Positions 1-9,131 of a DNA stretch of 27,108 bases are shown in pieces. Each line of letters opens with the position of its first letter. Positions within the stretch are counted from its first letter, which is position 1. The stretch is taken from the NCBI GenBank assembly GCA_003427395.1, contig BFEA01000019.1, positions 4,912,261 through 4,939,368 of the forward strand, written 5' to 3'. Source of the stretch: Chara braunii. Its lineage: Eukaryota > Streptophyta > Charophyceae > Charales > Characeae. The translations under genes and the position numbers were made by a program. Under the pieces are notes generated by a model that saw nothing but the letters and a program-made list of their open reading frames with translations, did no database searches and was not told the DNA's origin.

Positions 1-27
1 AAAAAAAAAAACAGCCCCATGGTTGGG

Positions 28-135
28 CCACGGCCGAGATGTCTCGGCCACACCCCAGACTGGCCACGGCCGAGATGTCTCGGCCACACCCCAGAGTGGC
101 CACGGCGGAGATGTCTCGGCCACAGCCGAGATTCG
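28..135. repeat. 36-bp tandem repeat, three units, each with a palindrome
   Basis: Three consecutive 36-bp units start at about 28, 64 and 100. Each contains GGCCGAGATGTCTCGGCC or a near copy, an 18-bp inverted repeat able to form a hairpin; the third unit has one arm changed (GGCGGAGA) and a diverged end. The spacer is CACCCCAGA(C/G)T. No coding role is visible; ORFs through it simply repeat with a 12-residue period. Confidence 0.85.
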
Positions 136-392
136 CAGGTACTACCCTTCACAGGCAAACCCGAAGTCTCAAGAGTAGCCTACTCCCAGGAAGTGGGGGG
201 CTCGGGGCAGGGATGGAGGCCAAAAACAGGAAAAAAAAAAAGAAGAAATAAAAAAGTAAAGAAACGAGGAACTTCGAATCCACCTACGTCGGCAAGGCCC
301 TCACCTCACCAGTGCGTTGAGGAATGTCTCTGGCCAGGAAGTGAGGAACATGAAACAGGTCGTTTTCCTTTTTTGTTTCTTGCGTGAGGTCC

Positions 393-520
393 TTGTAGCG
401 CCCTGCCAGCCAGGCAGGGCGGATTCCACGCGAGGCAGCTAACTGCCTCGCTTCATTCAGTTCCAGACAAACATTGTAGCATCCTGTATAGGACCGCAAT
501 CACAGCATAAGGATGTTGTT
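393..520 (+). repeat. Fragment of a fold-back DNA element (paralogue of the 23.93-24.16 kb end)
   Basis: The stretch begins TTGTAGCGCCCTGCC and carries two perfect short hairpins: GCCCTGCC/GGCAGGGC at 400-420 and CGAGGCAG/CTGCCTCG at 431-450. It matches, in reverse complement, the segment from about 24155 down to 23935. Both share the terminal hairpin, a GTATTCCACG-like block, the phrase ATTGTAGCATCCTGTAT and the following GGACCGCAA. The copy here lacks the 103-bp hairpin present at 23977-24079. It is probably one end of a nonautonomous DNA transposon whose other end is lost. Confidence 0.65.
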
Positions 521-885
521 TTTATTTTTATTTTTTATCTGCTGTTCGTGGGTAGACGAGGGCCCTGACTGAACTGCGCAGCCCGATTTTCAACTGCAAT
601 TGAAACTCGGGCCCTGACTAAACTGCTAAAACGCAGTTCCAAATGCAATTACAAACTGCTTTCGTGACTGCGCCGTAGTCCCCCCCCCAAAAAAAGAATA
701 GAAAATGTACGCACGCCGCCGGCTTGAGACGTGGACAGTAACGTATGGCCCGGAATGGGACCGGCTTCACGTATCAAGTCCGTTATCCTAACCTTACCTT
801 CTGCTTCATCGAAACCGTTCTTCGACTTTCGCGTGCTGATTTCAGGCATGACCTATCACTAAGCATACCACACACTATCTGGGCC
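521..885. other. No gene recognised; short internal repeats
   Basis: I see no coding signal here. Two similar blocks, GGGCCCTGACTGAACTGC at about 561 and GGGCCCTGACTAAACTGC at about 610, flank a small palindrome around TTCAACTGCAATTGAA (about 590). A short C/A run lies near 680. The overlapping ORFs on both strands have no recognisable domain. Confidence 0.5.
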
Positions 886-895
886 ACACTCAGGG

Positions 896-928
<33 letters not shown>

Positions 929-1137
929 CAGTCAATCCCCTGGATTCCAGGGTAATCAATGCTGGCAGGAGCCCCTTACTTTCTTCCTTACATACTCTAA
1001 ATTCATTCTGTATATGGGACGCTGGACCCGTTTTCCAGCAGGTGATGCTCCCCACCAATAGATGGAGCCTCTCCCCAGGTGCTAGTGGTGTCTGCTCTTA
1101 TCAGCACCACTATCACCGAAGGGGACACTCAGGGCAT
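886..1137 (-). mobile_element. Retroposon with 13-bp target duplication and poly(T) (minus-strand A tail)
   Basis: The 13-bp sequence ACACTCAGGGCAT occurs perfectly at 886-898 and 1125-1137. Between them lie a run of about 30 T (898-928) and roughly 200 bp of unique sequence. That is the signature of target-primed reverse transcription, with the A tail on the minus strand. The insert includes the dispersed GGGACGCTGGACCCG core at about 1018-1075. Here the core sits in the opposite orientation to the tail compared with the other copies in the window, so the insert may be a transcript that carried the core antisense. Confidence 0.75.
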
Positions 1138-2054
1138 ACTAACACGCTACCAATTGCCCAAATGTAGCTGACAGAAATGACGACCAGGCGCGGATGAATC
1201 CGACTGCAATTTCCTCGAGAGCTTAATAGGCGTGCAAAGTCCTCACAGCAATTACCCCTGCCGGACAAGTTCCTGACCTGCTTGCCATAGGGGGGGGGAG
1301 GGGGGAAGCTACCACGGGCAAGGCCCAACTAGCAAAGAGGATTGGATTAAGCTCCTGAATCTAGATGTGGTTTAAGCAGAGATACAGAAAAGCAGTTCAA
1401 TCTCGCTTTTCTGCACCTTTCCCCCAACAGGTCTAGGTTCACGCATTCAGTCCAGTCCTCTTTGCTACTTGGACCTGGCCCCAGGTCTGTACTTCCATCA
1501 GCTCAGGGGTGTCCCAACTGAGCTAGACCAAATACAGACCTCCTGAGTTCGAAGCTCTGCTGGATGCAGACAAGTAAAATACAGTAATTGACTGTAATTC
1601 TCAATTTATTGAATTTAAGCAATTTAAAGGATGATATCTGAAGGCCGTCGCCCTTCTTGAAAAAAACTTTAAAAAAGAAATAAAGAAGAGGACAAAAAAA
1701 AAAAAGCTACCATACTGGGGGATCCACAAACCTTGCACCACAAATTGGGAAGCAATGCAAGGTGTGAATGTGATGCCATGCGTGTCCTCCCCCCCCCCCC
1801 CCCCCCCCCCCGCCCCTGCCCAAAGAAAAGAAAAAGATGTCATGCTTGTCTGTCTGGTCATCAAGGATCCTGTGGGGTAGCTTGTATGGGTGACACCATC
1901 TTCATCTGCTTTCCAAATGCCAACAGGACAGGTAGAGAGATTCAAAGATCTCTTTTTTGTTATATTTTCGTAGCTGAACCACCCACGATAACCTTTTTCT
2001 GGCTGCGGTTGGGATGGGCTCGGCCGGGAGTGCCTCGCCCGTGCCATTAATGTA
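1138..2054. other. No gene recognised; homopolymer runs
   Basis: No coding region, RNA gene or mobile element could be supported here. The stretch holds a G-rich run near 1289-1306, an A run near 1694-1706 and a C run of about 20 near 1790-1811. The longest minus-strand ORF runs into the neighbouring SINE-like repeat and through homopolymers, so I do not treat it as a gene. Confidence 0.5.
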
Positions 2055-2129
2055 AGGGACGCCGGACCCGATTTCCGGCACATAATAAAATGGTTGGTTT
2101 TGGTTCAAAAAAAAAAAAAAAAAAAAAAA
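2055..2129 (+). mobile_element. Truncated SINE-like copy with poly(A) tail
   Basis: The core AGGGACGCCGGACCCGATTT matches the GGGACGCTGGACCCGGTTT core seen at about 1018, 5085, 5137 and, on the minus strand, near 2715 and 12045. It is followed after about 30 bp by an uninterrupted run of 23 A (2107-2129), as expected for a retroposed copy. No target duplication is evident. Confidence 0.6.
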
Positions 2130-2190
2130 TGCAGACCACTCTCTGCACAGCTTCTTTAAGCGTACTGCTCGCTGTAGGCCGCTTGGAAAA

Positions 2191-2298
2191 ATAAATCAGG
2201 TGCATTCTCACATTTAGTGCCATCAAATAAATCAGGTGCATTCTCACATTTAGTGCCATCAAATAAATCAGGTGCATTCTCACATTTAGTGCCATCAT
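2191..2298. repeat. 36-bp tandem repeat, three near-identical units
   Basis: Units begin at 2191, 2227 and 2263, each starting ATAAATCAGGTGCATTCTC and ending in AGTGCCATCA. They are almost perfectly identical, which suggests recent expansion. No function is visible. Confidence 0.95.
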
Positions 2299-2587
2299 CT
2301 TACGCACCGCATCCTACGTATAGGTTCGACATGTAATATGGGTGGGTCTTCTAGACCGCCGGCGGGTTAGAAAACAAAGAAAGCGCTTTCACACATCCAG
2401 TTCCATCATACCCAATAACTGTGCCTACCACGTGGTTCTGACATCCAATACAGGTCAGCCTGACATCCAGTTTTTCATGCATGTGCATCATACTCTCCTT
2501 GCAACTTCACCGGCTGAGCCCGACCATTTTTTCGTTTTCCTTTTCATGACCAGGAGCATCATCCGGCTTAGCTTCTTCTTCCTTTTC

Positions 2588-2730
2588 TTTTTAGTTTTTT
2601 TAATAAAAAACAACACTGTCCGGGGGTGGTAGCAGTGGTGGTGTGAACATTCACCACTAACATTCCAGCTGCAGGCTCCATTCTGTTGGTGGGGAGCTGC
2701 ACCTGCTGGAAAACGGCACCAGCGTCCCTA
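2588..2730 (-). mobile_element. SINE-like copy, minus orientation
   Basis: The reverse complement contains GGGACGCTGG, a CCAGCAGGTG block, CTCCCCACCAA and a GTTAGTGGTG-like block. These follow the same order as the copy at 1018-1124. At the low-coordinate end lies a T/A-rich stretch (about 2571-2610), consistent with an A-rich tail on the minus strand. The core is about 140 bp and divergent from the other copies. Confidence 0.6.
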
Positions 2731-3034
2731 GCACAATAATGACAATCCCCGGCTTCGCTTTGTATACTATAAAAGTATACTATGAAAGCCAGGAAATGCG
2801 CCTGGCGTCCCTCACAAAATGGTGCATAATCCTGTTGATGGGCGAGGCTAACCGACCAAGGAAGACCCTGACCATTTGTACACAACGAGCACCTGTAAAC
2901 CAGAAATGAAAACTTTGTAAGCAGATAGGTGGGTCCTGAGAAGCTTGTCGGGGGATTGAACCAATTGCGGATGCAAAAATATTGAAGGAGTGGCTGCATC
3001 TTGAAATCCGTATTGCCAAGGCAACCCATTCATC
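2731..3034. other. Unique flank of the minus retroelement
   Basis: No gene is visible. A small palindrome GTATACT-ATAAA-AGTATAC lies at about 2763-2781. The last bases CATC (3031-3034) are repeated just after the element at 11494-11497 and serve as its presumed target duplication. Confidence 0.5.
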
Positions 3035-3965
3035 TGCAATGAACCCAGATCGTGAAGACTCTTGTCAACAATGCAAGCCCAGATGACAACCTGCTGTTGA
3101 TTATCAATACTCATAATTGTGTCCAGATAGAATGAGATGAGAAAAACATACACAGACGAAGGAGAGAGGAGGGAGAATAGACTTAGAAAGAAAATAGAAG
3201 ACAACGCCCACTTCTGCTTCGGGCTCCCTCCTCGATCACCACCTCATTAATCAATAATCTGAACGCGAATCTGAAGTTCTATCACAATGTGCCACGTGGC
3301 ACGTCAATCAGTCCTCATCAGCAAGCTGGAGCAATGTCGACGTCAAGATAACCAGGTACGTATCCACTATCGCCCCACAGTCATGATCTCCTCCCGAGTG
3401 TCGTCGAAACAGAACAGCAATGTCACTCGCATAGCCTTGCCACGTCAGCGGCGGTGCATGGCAGCTGCCACGTCAGCATGCCCAGAAGACAATTGCAAGC
3501 CAGCCACCATGCCGAGCCAGCAGAGCACCGCCTTAGACCGCGCAGTTGCCAGCGTAGAGGCAGCGTCCAGCCAGCTAGCGTCGTTGTCAACGCGTGAAGT
3601 CAACATTGACTCAAGACAGAATGTTCCTCCAAGCCAAGAGGTCAACGCTTTTGTAGCCTTGACACGGGGTCTGGACCCCAGGTGCTGCCTCCCTCAGCCG
3701 TCGAGATCTCAATGCAGATGACGACCCATATTGGTATTGAAACAGAATTACCTGTGGCCTTCATGCTGTCTAGGTACCTGCGCACAACAAGTGAGTGTAT
3801 CCAACCAAGGGTCTGGGCTCGGTGCCTTTGACATGATAGTTGACTTTAACCCTTGACTTTCTAGGGGCAGTGCGTGGTCACACTGCCTGGTGAAGGCCGA
3901 GTTTGACCTGCGTTGTCTGGGTTCCGTTCGAGGGCCCAGACTGCTGCAGAACACGGGTTACTGCA
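3035..3965 (-). repeat. 3' LTR of the minus-strand element
   Basis: This 931-bp block is closely similar to 10523-11493, and the pair bounds the gag-pol remains. On the plus strand it starts TGCAATGAACCC and ends GGGTTACTGCA, so the upper end has one change from the ATTGCA form. Compared with the 5' LTR it lacks segments near 3445 and 3560, and many point differences indicate an old insertion. It contains the 14-bp palindrome at 3289-3302 and several CCACGTCA motifs. Confidence 0.92.
3289..3302. promoter_or_regulatory. 14-bp ACGT palindrome (G-box type) in LTR
   Basis: GTGCCACGTGGCAC is a perfect palindrome around the plant G-box core CACGTG. It occurs in both LTRs of this element (also 10777-10790) and in the LTRs of the unrelated-looking plus-strand LTR family (22889-22902; one mismatch at 15244-15257). 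A bZIP or bHLH site is the natural reading from known plant biology; actual binding is inferred. Confidence 0.5.
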
Positions 3966-3978
3966 TTCCTGCCGACCC
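3966..3978 (-). other. Putative polypurine tract of the minus-strand element
   Basis: Immediately before the 3' LTR the minus strand reads GGGTCGGCAGGAA. The longer block around it, including GCGATGGAACTCGAAAAT, is shared with the plus-strand element just upstream of its own 3' LTR. This supports it as the plus-strand priming site, although it is not a pure purine run. Confidence 0.5.
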
Positions 3979-4004
3979 ATTTTCGAGTTCCATCGCATAA
4001 ATAA

Positions 4005-4820
4005 CTAAGACTTTAACCCACGTCCATATGCAGATACAATATCGGGAGCAGTTTCAAGTAATTCTCGTTTACTAAACCATCTGTCCTCAGATGGTGCCTG
4101 AGATTTGAAACGTACCTTGAACTATTTCTGGGGTCGTCCACGTCCACCTATAGAAAAGTACCCATGCTCTATGATTCTGTCTACTTCATATCTGCCTTGC
4201 ATGGATGGCAGAATCATAGATGGTTTGTTTGGGAACTCATTTCCTTCTACATAGGTTAACAATTTGAACGCGTGAAAAACATGATACATTTTGAGGTGAG
4301 GGGGAATATCAATACGATAAGACGGTCCCTCTACATCCCCAATTACTTTAAGAACTTCCCAGGGTCCAAAATAGACAGGCAGAAGTTTCTGAGATACATG
4401 TTCTTCTAACGAAAACTCTTTGGACTTGACCCAGACTAGATCACCTTCCTTGAATGTTGATGGTTGGCGATTGTTAGCTTGTTCAATTATTTGGTCCTCA
4501 TCTTTCATTAAATTGTTATTTACTTTCTTAATGTCTTCTTGGAACAATACTGCATACCACCGGGTCCTTGGAGGTAACCTAAGGGACTGGTCCCGCGTTA
4601 ACACATCAATGGGACGCTTAGGTTTCCACCTCTTGTGCAGTGCATTAGGCGTACGCCCTGTAACAGTATGAACACTATTGTTGTATGCACTTGCTATCTT
4701 GGGCAAGTTCTCGTCCCAATCAATATGATCGGGTCTCACATACATGCGCAAAAGTTGCTGACACAAACGGTTCATCTGTTCACTTTGTCCATTCATTTCA
4801 GGGTGTCGCTCTGACGACAT
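4005..4820 (-). pseudogene. pol: Integrase C-terminal half with GPY-like module and chromodomain-like tail
   Basis: The reading frame is open from 4820 to 4122 (232 codons). It starts in the integrase catalytic core at the ERHPEMNGQSEQMNR segment, which holds the last residue (Glu of NGQSE) of the DDE triad. A long C-terminal region follows, with KEGDLVWVKSK, then LLPVYFGPWEVLKVIG (the GPY/F-like module) and YRIDIPPHLKMYHVFHAF. A TAG at 4120-4122 interrupts the tail, but the same frame continues past it as a chromodomain-like stretch (RFKSQAPSEDRWFSKREL) ending at TAG 4005-4007. The plus-strand copy reads through this point with Tyr. Chromodomains of this class direct integration toward particular chromatin; that role is family knowledge. 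Confidence 0.88.
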
Positions 4821-5065
4821 GGTCAGTTATGTACCGTATGCTTCCATAAGCTTTTGTCATGACATAATTGTGAACCTGGCATCACGATCAGATACAATAG
4901 AGAGAGGAAAACCATACTTAGTCATTCATCGCATCTGAAGGTTTGTTTCTCTGACACACCAGACATGTACGAACATAAGTCAGTACGTCTTCATTCAATA
5001 CGTCTTCCTTCAATCCCTCCCACTCAAAATGTTCTCTAACCTCAGCGTAAGTTTTCTTGGAACCA
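4821..5065 (-). pseudogene. pol: Integrase N-terminal zinc region and deleted core
   Basis: After the SINE insertion the minus strand resumes integrase with the TYVRTCLVCQRNKPS segment, which carries the two cysteines of the HHCC zinc-binding domain. It then jumps within a few codons to VSDRDARF, the second catalytic Asp. The plus-strand element has about 65-70 more codons in between, including the first catalytic Asp (SIDFIS). So an internal deletion near 4935-4945 removed an essential residue. Another in-frame stop lies between the core and the Glu segment. Non-functional. Confidence 0.8.
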
Positions 5066-5224
5066 TGCATTTGTTATGGGACGCAGAACCCGGTTCCCAG
5101 TTCGTGCTAATTCGTGCGGTAATGGTTGTATCTATGGGACGCTGGACCCGGTTTCCAGCAGGTGTTGCTCCCCACCAATAGATGGATTTGTTTCGTTTAA
5201 AAAAAAATAAAAAATAAAAAAAAA
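5066..5224 (+). mobile_element. SINE-like insertion in the minus element's integrase region
   Basis: The insertion interrupts the pol frame between the His part and the Cys part of the integrase zinc domain; the plus-strand element is uninterrupted there. It carries two heads in tandem, TATGGGACGCAGAACCCGG at about 5083 and TATGGGACGCTGGACCCGG at about 5135. CAGCAGGTGTTGCTCCCC and an A-rich tail (about 5199-5223) follow. Imperfect flanking repeats begin GAACCA on both sides (about 5054 and 5228). The head-to-tail double core suggests a dimeric copy. Confidence 0.75.
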
Positions 5225-5402
5225 TTAGAACCAAAATGTACTTCAGTGTCATGACATTCCCCACTAAGCAAACTTTTGATTCTTCGTTCTGGGGAATACA
5301 CAATCTCTGTTCAATTTGGTCTAGCAAGAAAAGAAAATCATCGGTTACTCTATAGTTAGGAAGTAAAGTTGGGTCTTTCGTAAAAACATCCGTGATAGGC
5401 TT
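5225..5402 (-). pseudogene. pol: RNase H-integrase linker and start of integrase zinc domain
   Basis: The frame here contains the EQRLCIPQNEE segment, matched by ERLCIPHLEQ in the plus-strand element, and then a diverged GNVMTLKY stretch. The histidine pair of the integrase HHCC motif (HDTEGH in the plus copy) should lie there. The frame is cut off by the SINE insertion at 5224. The few residues before it are shifted relative to the plus copy. Confidence 0.65.
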
Positions 5403-5948
5403 CTAGATAGGGTCAGCAGCATATCGTTGACGAATTTTATCTTTCAAATCATTCCCAGTATCTAAATAAGAGACAATAATACCAAAGAAATCACATCGTC
5501 TGGACAAAGCATCTGCAACCATGTTAGACTTACCTTTGATAGTTTCCAACTCAAAATCAAAAGTATCAATGAATGCAGACCATCGTACTAGTTTATCAGA
5601 GAGTTTAGATTGTGTCTTTATCCACTTCAATGTCGAGTGGTCTGAGTACACAGTGAAGTGTCTCCCTAACAAGTAATGCTTTCATGTGTCCAGTGTACAG
5701 ACTAAGGCATACAATTCTCTTTCATAAGTGGAGTTAACAACCTTTTCCGATGGCAATCGTGCAGACATAAACTCAATTGGTCTATAACCATTGTCGTCGT
5801 TCTGTTGAAAAATTGCGCCAATTTCGTACTGACTTGCATCAGTAGTGACAATGAAGGGAAAAAATGGATCAACAATGTTTAAAACACGATAGTGAGTCAA
5901 AACATATTTTGTTTTCTTAAAGGACGACTCACAATCCTTGTCCCACAA
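5403..5948 (-). pseudogene. pol: RNase H domain of pol (Ty3/gypsy)
   Basis: Two frames, 5948-5682 and 5672-5403, are joined through a TGA where the plus-strand copy has Trp (TLETWKHYLLG). RNase H motifs are readable: TTDASQYEIGA with the first Asp, YERELYALV with the Glu, VYSDHSTLKW with the third acidic position, and NMVADALSRR with the last Asp. This enzyme degrades the RNA strand of RNA/DNA hybrids during reverse transcription. All acidic motifs survive, so apart from the single stop this domain is better preserved than its neighbours. Confidence 0.9.
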
Positions 5949-6077
5949 TCAGATAGTTTCTTTTTTCAACAATCTTCCCATTGGTGCAGCAATCGGTGAG
6001 AAGTTTCTAACGAACTTTCTATAGTAACGTGCCAAACCAAGGAAAGATCGTAGTTTCGTTACAGACTTAGGTTGTGG

Positions 6078-6812
6078 TCAATCTCGAATTGCTGATATTT
6101 TATTTTCTTCTGGCCTTAGGCCATCTTCGTTCACTATATGTCCTAAGTATAAGACTTCAGACTTAGCGAACTCAGACTTCTTTGGGTTTATCTTGAAGTT
6201 GCCCTCTTGCAACTTCTCTAATATTAGACGAAAATGTTTATCGTGATCTTCTACTGTTTTACTGTACACGAGAATATCATCAAGATAGATAAGTAACAAA
6301 CTGATCCAACCATCGATGAAATAATTCATTCATTGACCGTTGGAACGCCACAGGGGCATTTGTCAACCCGAAAGGCATTACCACAAACTCGTAATGGTCA
6401 TACCTTGTCCGGAATGCAGTCTTGTGTTGATCCGCAGGTTCCACCTCGATCTGATGGTACCCAAACTTCATATTAATCTTACTAAAATACTTGCAACCCT
6501 GCAGTTGATCAAGTAGGTCGTCAATGCGAGGAAGTGGTTCGACGTTTTTGACAGTAACAACATTCAACCCTCGATAGTCAATACAGAGACGCAGTTCACC
6601 TTCCTCTTTGGGCACAAACAAGACAAATTCACCAACATAGGGAGATGAGTTAGGGTGAATTTATCCCTTGTCAATAAGGTCTGCAGTTGTTTCTTCAATT
6701 CCTCAAGTTCCCTGGGAGATATTCGATAGATAGGGCCCTTGGGAATCTTGCTACCCGAAATGATCTCAATAGTGTGCTTAATAGTCACGTTCAGTAATTC
6801 CGGTGGGTTCAA
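6078..6812 (-). pseudogene. pol: Reverse transcriptase domain of pol (Ty3/gypsy), frameshifted
   Basis: Three overlapping frames (6812-6564, 6621-6280, 6329-6078) together spell one RT. The order is [70 protein letters not shown], then [10 protein letters not shown] with the catalytic YLDD at 6276-6287, and LYLGHIVNEDGLRP. Frame changes occur near 6600 and near 6300. The first catalytic Asp, in the family's SKIDL motif, reads Asn here (SKINM, codon at 6472-6474), which should abolish polymerase activity. The enzyme would copy element RNA into DNA from the tRNA primer. Confidence 0.93.
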
Positions 6813-7089
6813 TCTGCAGATCCTTAAACTCAGAAAGAAAACTTTCGATAGTTGGAGGGCAGGAAGAAGACGACTCGCCGACTTTCTTTACCAACATCAT
6901 CATAACTTTCTGTTCCAACTTTGTTTTTGAAACCATTGAACGAAAAACTGGATAACTCATACAACAAAAAAACAAACTAAAGTCAGAGTCAGACTTATGA
7001 TATAACTTAATAGGTTTCACTACAGACTATGCATCCTTAAGTTGCACAACCTTGCCTTTGAAATCGATGTCTGGGTTGACTTCCTCGTG
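6813..7089 (-). pseudogene. pol: Protease-RT linker
   Basis: The minus-strand frame 7020-6778 contains KPIKLYHKSDSDFS, CCMSYPVFRSMV and ESFLSEFKDLQIEPTGI, matched closely by the plus-strand element between its protease and RT. There is no catalytic motif; this is the connector that precedes RT in gypsy polyproteins. A frameshift near 6790 leads into the RT frame. Confidence 0.75.
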
Positions 7090-7542
7090 TCAGTCCATTC
7101 CCAGAATAAGATCAAAAGATAAAATTTTCTCTACTAGGAAGGATAACTCATGTATAATATTTTTTCTTTCCCTAGTTCTAAACGGACACTTAATACGATC
7201 AACATATTGTGAGACAATGATCGTACTCTTGTCTGCTAACATAGACGTGATAGGTCGAGACAAGTCTTTTACCTTCATTCTGAGATGCAACTTGCGGATT
7301 GCTTTCTCGGAGATATAGGATATTGTCGATCCTGGGTCCAACAACGCACCTACTCATGATCGCACGATTTCCACATCTGCAAACAACAATTCGCTCTTAG
7401 ACTTTTCTTTTCGAGCCCATGAGCTACGTAAGGCTAGCAATTTATTACCAAACTCATCAAGGAAGTCATCCAGAGAGACAATACATACGACAATGTTAGG
7501 GCGGTCTGGATGATGGGCTAAGGAATAATCATCCTCTTTCAT
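7090..7542 (-). pseudogene. pol: Retropepsin (aspartic protease) region of pol
   Basis: Frame 7542-7354 gives LALRSSWARKEKSKSELLF, which is followed across a stop by frame 7344-7090. That frame contains the active-site segment LLDPGSTISYI, with the Asp codon at 7336-7338, and the later FDLILGMD motif, the usual ILG(M/A)DW end of retropepsins. In this family the active site is normally D-(S/T)-G; here Pro replaces the Ser/Thr, so activity is doubtful. The enzyme would cleave the Gag-Pol polyprotein. The plus-strand copy has a different change at the same site. Confidence 0.82.
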
Positions 7543-7628
7543 ATGAGAAGAAGGGTAGGAAGGGTTTGTAGGCGCCTCACCTTTCTATTCGTCCTTACCC
7601 TTTATCTCAGTAGGAGCAGATGTTACTC

Positions 7629-8169
7629 CTACTGACTGCTCGCGTTTGGGTTCCGGATCAAAGGGCAGTATGCGATCACATGTCCCGTTGTGCCGCATTT
7701 GAGACATTGCGCATTATCCATGCGCTCTTGCCAAGTTTCGCGAGTCAAACCCATCTTCAACCAGGGTTTCCCCTCGGCAATGCCAGGGTGCCATGAAAAT
7801 GTCCGCGGTTTCTTCCTTATAGAATTTCTGGGTGACCACAGTGACTCCCCCCTTCTCGGAGTCATTGTTGCTATCCTTTTCATTCTTGTCCTCTATCGGC
7901 CATTTTTTCACTGTGTCATCATCGAAGACAACGAGGGTGTGGTCCTGACGCTTTTGTCGCCAAATAATTCGTTTACCATCATACGTCTTCCCCCCTCCTC
8001 CTCCTCCAGAAACTACAGCTGCATATGAGTTTTTAACTTGAGAAGTCATTCGCTCCCTTTGCAGAGCGAGGTATCGAAATTGCTTATAGTTATACTTATC
8101 TGACTCCGCTTCGGCAACCAGGTGTCCCCGGATAGGCTCAGGCAACGCGCGAGAGTAGATATACAACAC
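7629..8169 (-). pseudogene. gag: Gag C-terminal region with CCHC zinc knuckle
   Basis: The frame 8169-7714 begins LYIYSRALPEPIRGHLVAE, continues through a glycine-rich run and acidic stretches, and shifts near 7800 into frame 7883-7629. The second frame carries one zinc knuckle, CLKCGTTGHVIAYC (C-x2-C-x4-H-x4-C), at 7665-7706. Such knuckles bind element RNA in the nucleocapsid. The plus-strand copy has the same motif (CLKCGTVGHVIAWC). The product is interrupted by at least one frameshift. Confidence 0.9.
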
Positions 8170-8253
8170 TTAGTTGTCTTGCAAGTTCAATTATGGAACC
8201 TGCAACAATCGGTCGACTTCGCGGGAGAAAACCTCGACCGATGTCCAATGCTT

Positions 8254-8742
8254 TTAACCAATCATCGTTAATTCGTCAAATGTCTTATCGGTCATTATCT
8301 TATCGAGGAAACGGTCCTTGATCTTGGCCAAGAACTGTTTCAGAGTCAATGTCTTTGCCCACTCGCCGATGTCTTCAAACCCCGCGGCGTTAGCTTCGGC
8401 CAACGCCCATTGCTTTACCTCACCTCTCATGCAAGAGGTGGTGAACGCCACTTGGGACTCCGTCTTAACCGGAGCGGTGTTTACATACGTTTGGATTTCA
8501 GCGATCCCTAGAAGTAGACTCTTATCTTTCTTATCATTAAAAGTAAAAGGCGACTTCATTTTCACTCTTTCTTCTTTCCTTAGCTTCTCCGGTTTTGCAC
8601 TTGTCTTGTCTGGAGGCGTCGAAGAAGAAGGAGACTTGGAAGGAGTAGAATGAGGAGAATTAGGCGGAGAAGGAGATTGGACTTGGCGGTCCATTCCCAT
8701 TGGTCGACATCTTAATTCTAGGACCAGTAGACTTGATGACAT
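8254..8742 (-). pseudogene. gag: Gag capsid-type region
   Basis: An open stretch of 162 codons. The N-terminal third is Ser/Pro/Lys-rich (PSPPNSPHSTPSKSPSSS). From about residue 60 it has a helical region with MKSPFTFNDKKDKSLLL, IAEIQTYVNTAPVKTESQVA, AEANAAGFEDIGEWAKTLT and KIKDRFLDK. The plus-strand element has the same order at 17160-17465, which identifies this as the conserved structural Gag core of this element family. The frame ends at a stop shared with the plus copy (after TMIG / TTIG) and then resumes. The methionine start used here is only the first in the open stretch. Confidence 0.82.
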
Positions 8743-9131
8743 ATCCCATCAACTTCTTCACTCTTTCTTATCTTCTCTTTCTTCTTGTCTTTCTTCTTCC
8801 TTACCTTCATCCTGGTTCTTTCCTTTCACAATGTTTGTGATTGTTCTTCGTCCTACAGAAAACTCATTTCAAAGTTTGTTGTTTGTCAATTTTCTCTTCC
8901 AAAAAGGTAAGGTAAGTCACAATATGAGACAACATATGAGACATGTCTGTTTGTTCCCCTCCTTCTATTCCCATCACTTGTCTGATTTCTCTAACTTTTT
9001 GTTCCCTCCTTTGATTTTGTTCTCTCCTTTTTTGTCAGTTATTTTTTCTTTCTTTCTTTCGCGACCAGCGTTTCTTTCAATTGCTGAATGTTTGCGTCAA
9101 TCGTAGCCTCAGACACTTCTGGTTTAATCTC

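Noticed and set aside
1601-2083. 160-codon minus-strand ORF
   Set aside because: It runs through a C/G homopolymer, an A/T run and the SINE-like repeat, and its composition is set by those. No domain is recognisable.
2191-2298. Three regularly spaced repeats as a CRISPR-like array
   Set aside because: The repeats are directly contiguous with no spacers, and the context is a eukaryotic repeat-rich genome. This is a simple tandem repeat.
7690-8028. Plus-strand ORFs over the minus-element gag and pol (also 8318-8653, 9088-9576)
   Set aside because: They are antisense shadows of gag and pol frames whose homologous, motif-bearing reading is on the minus strand.
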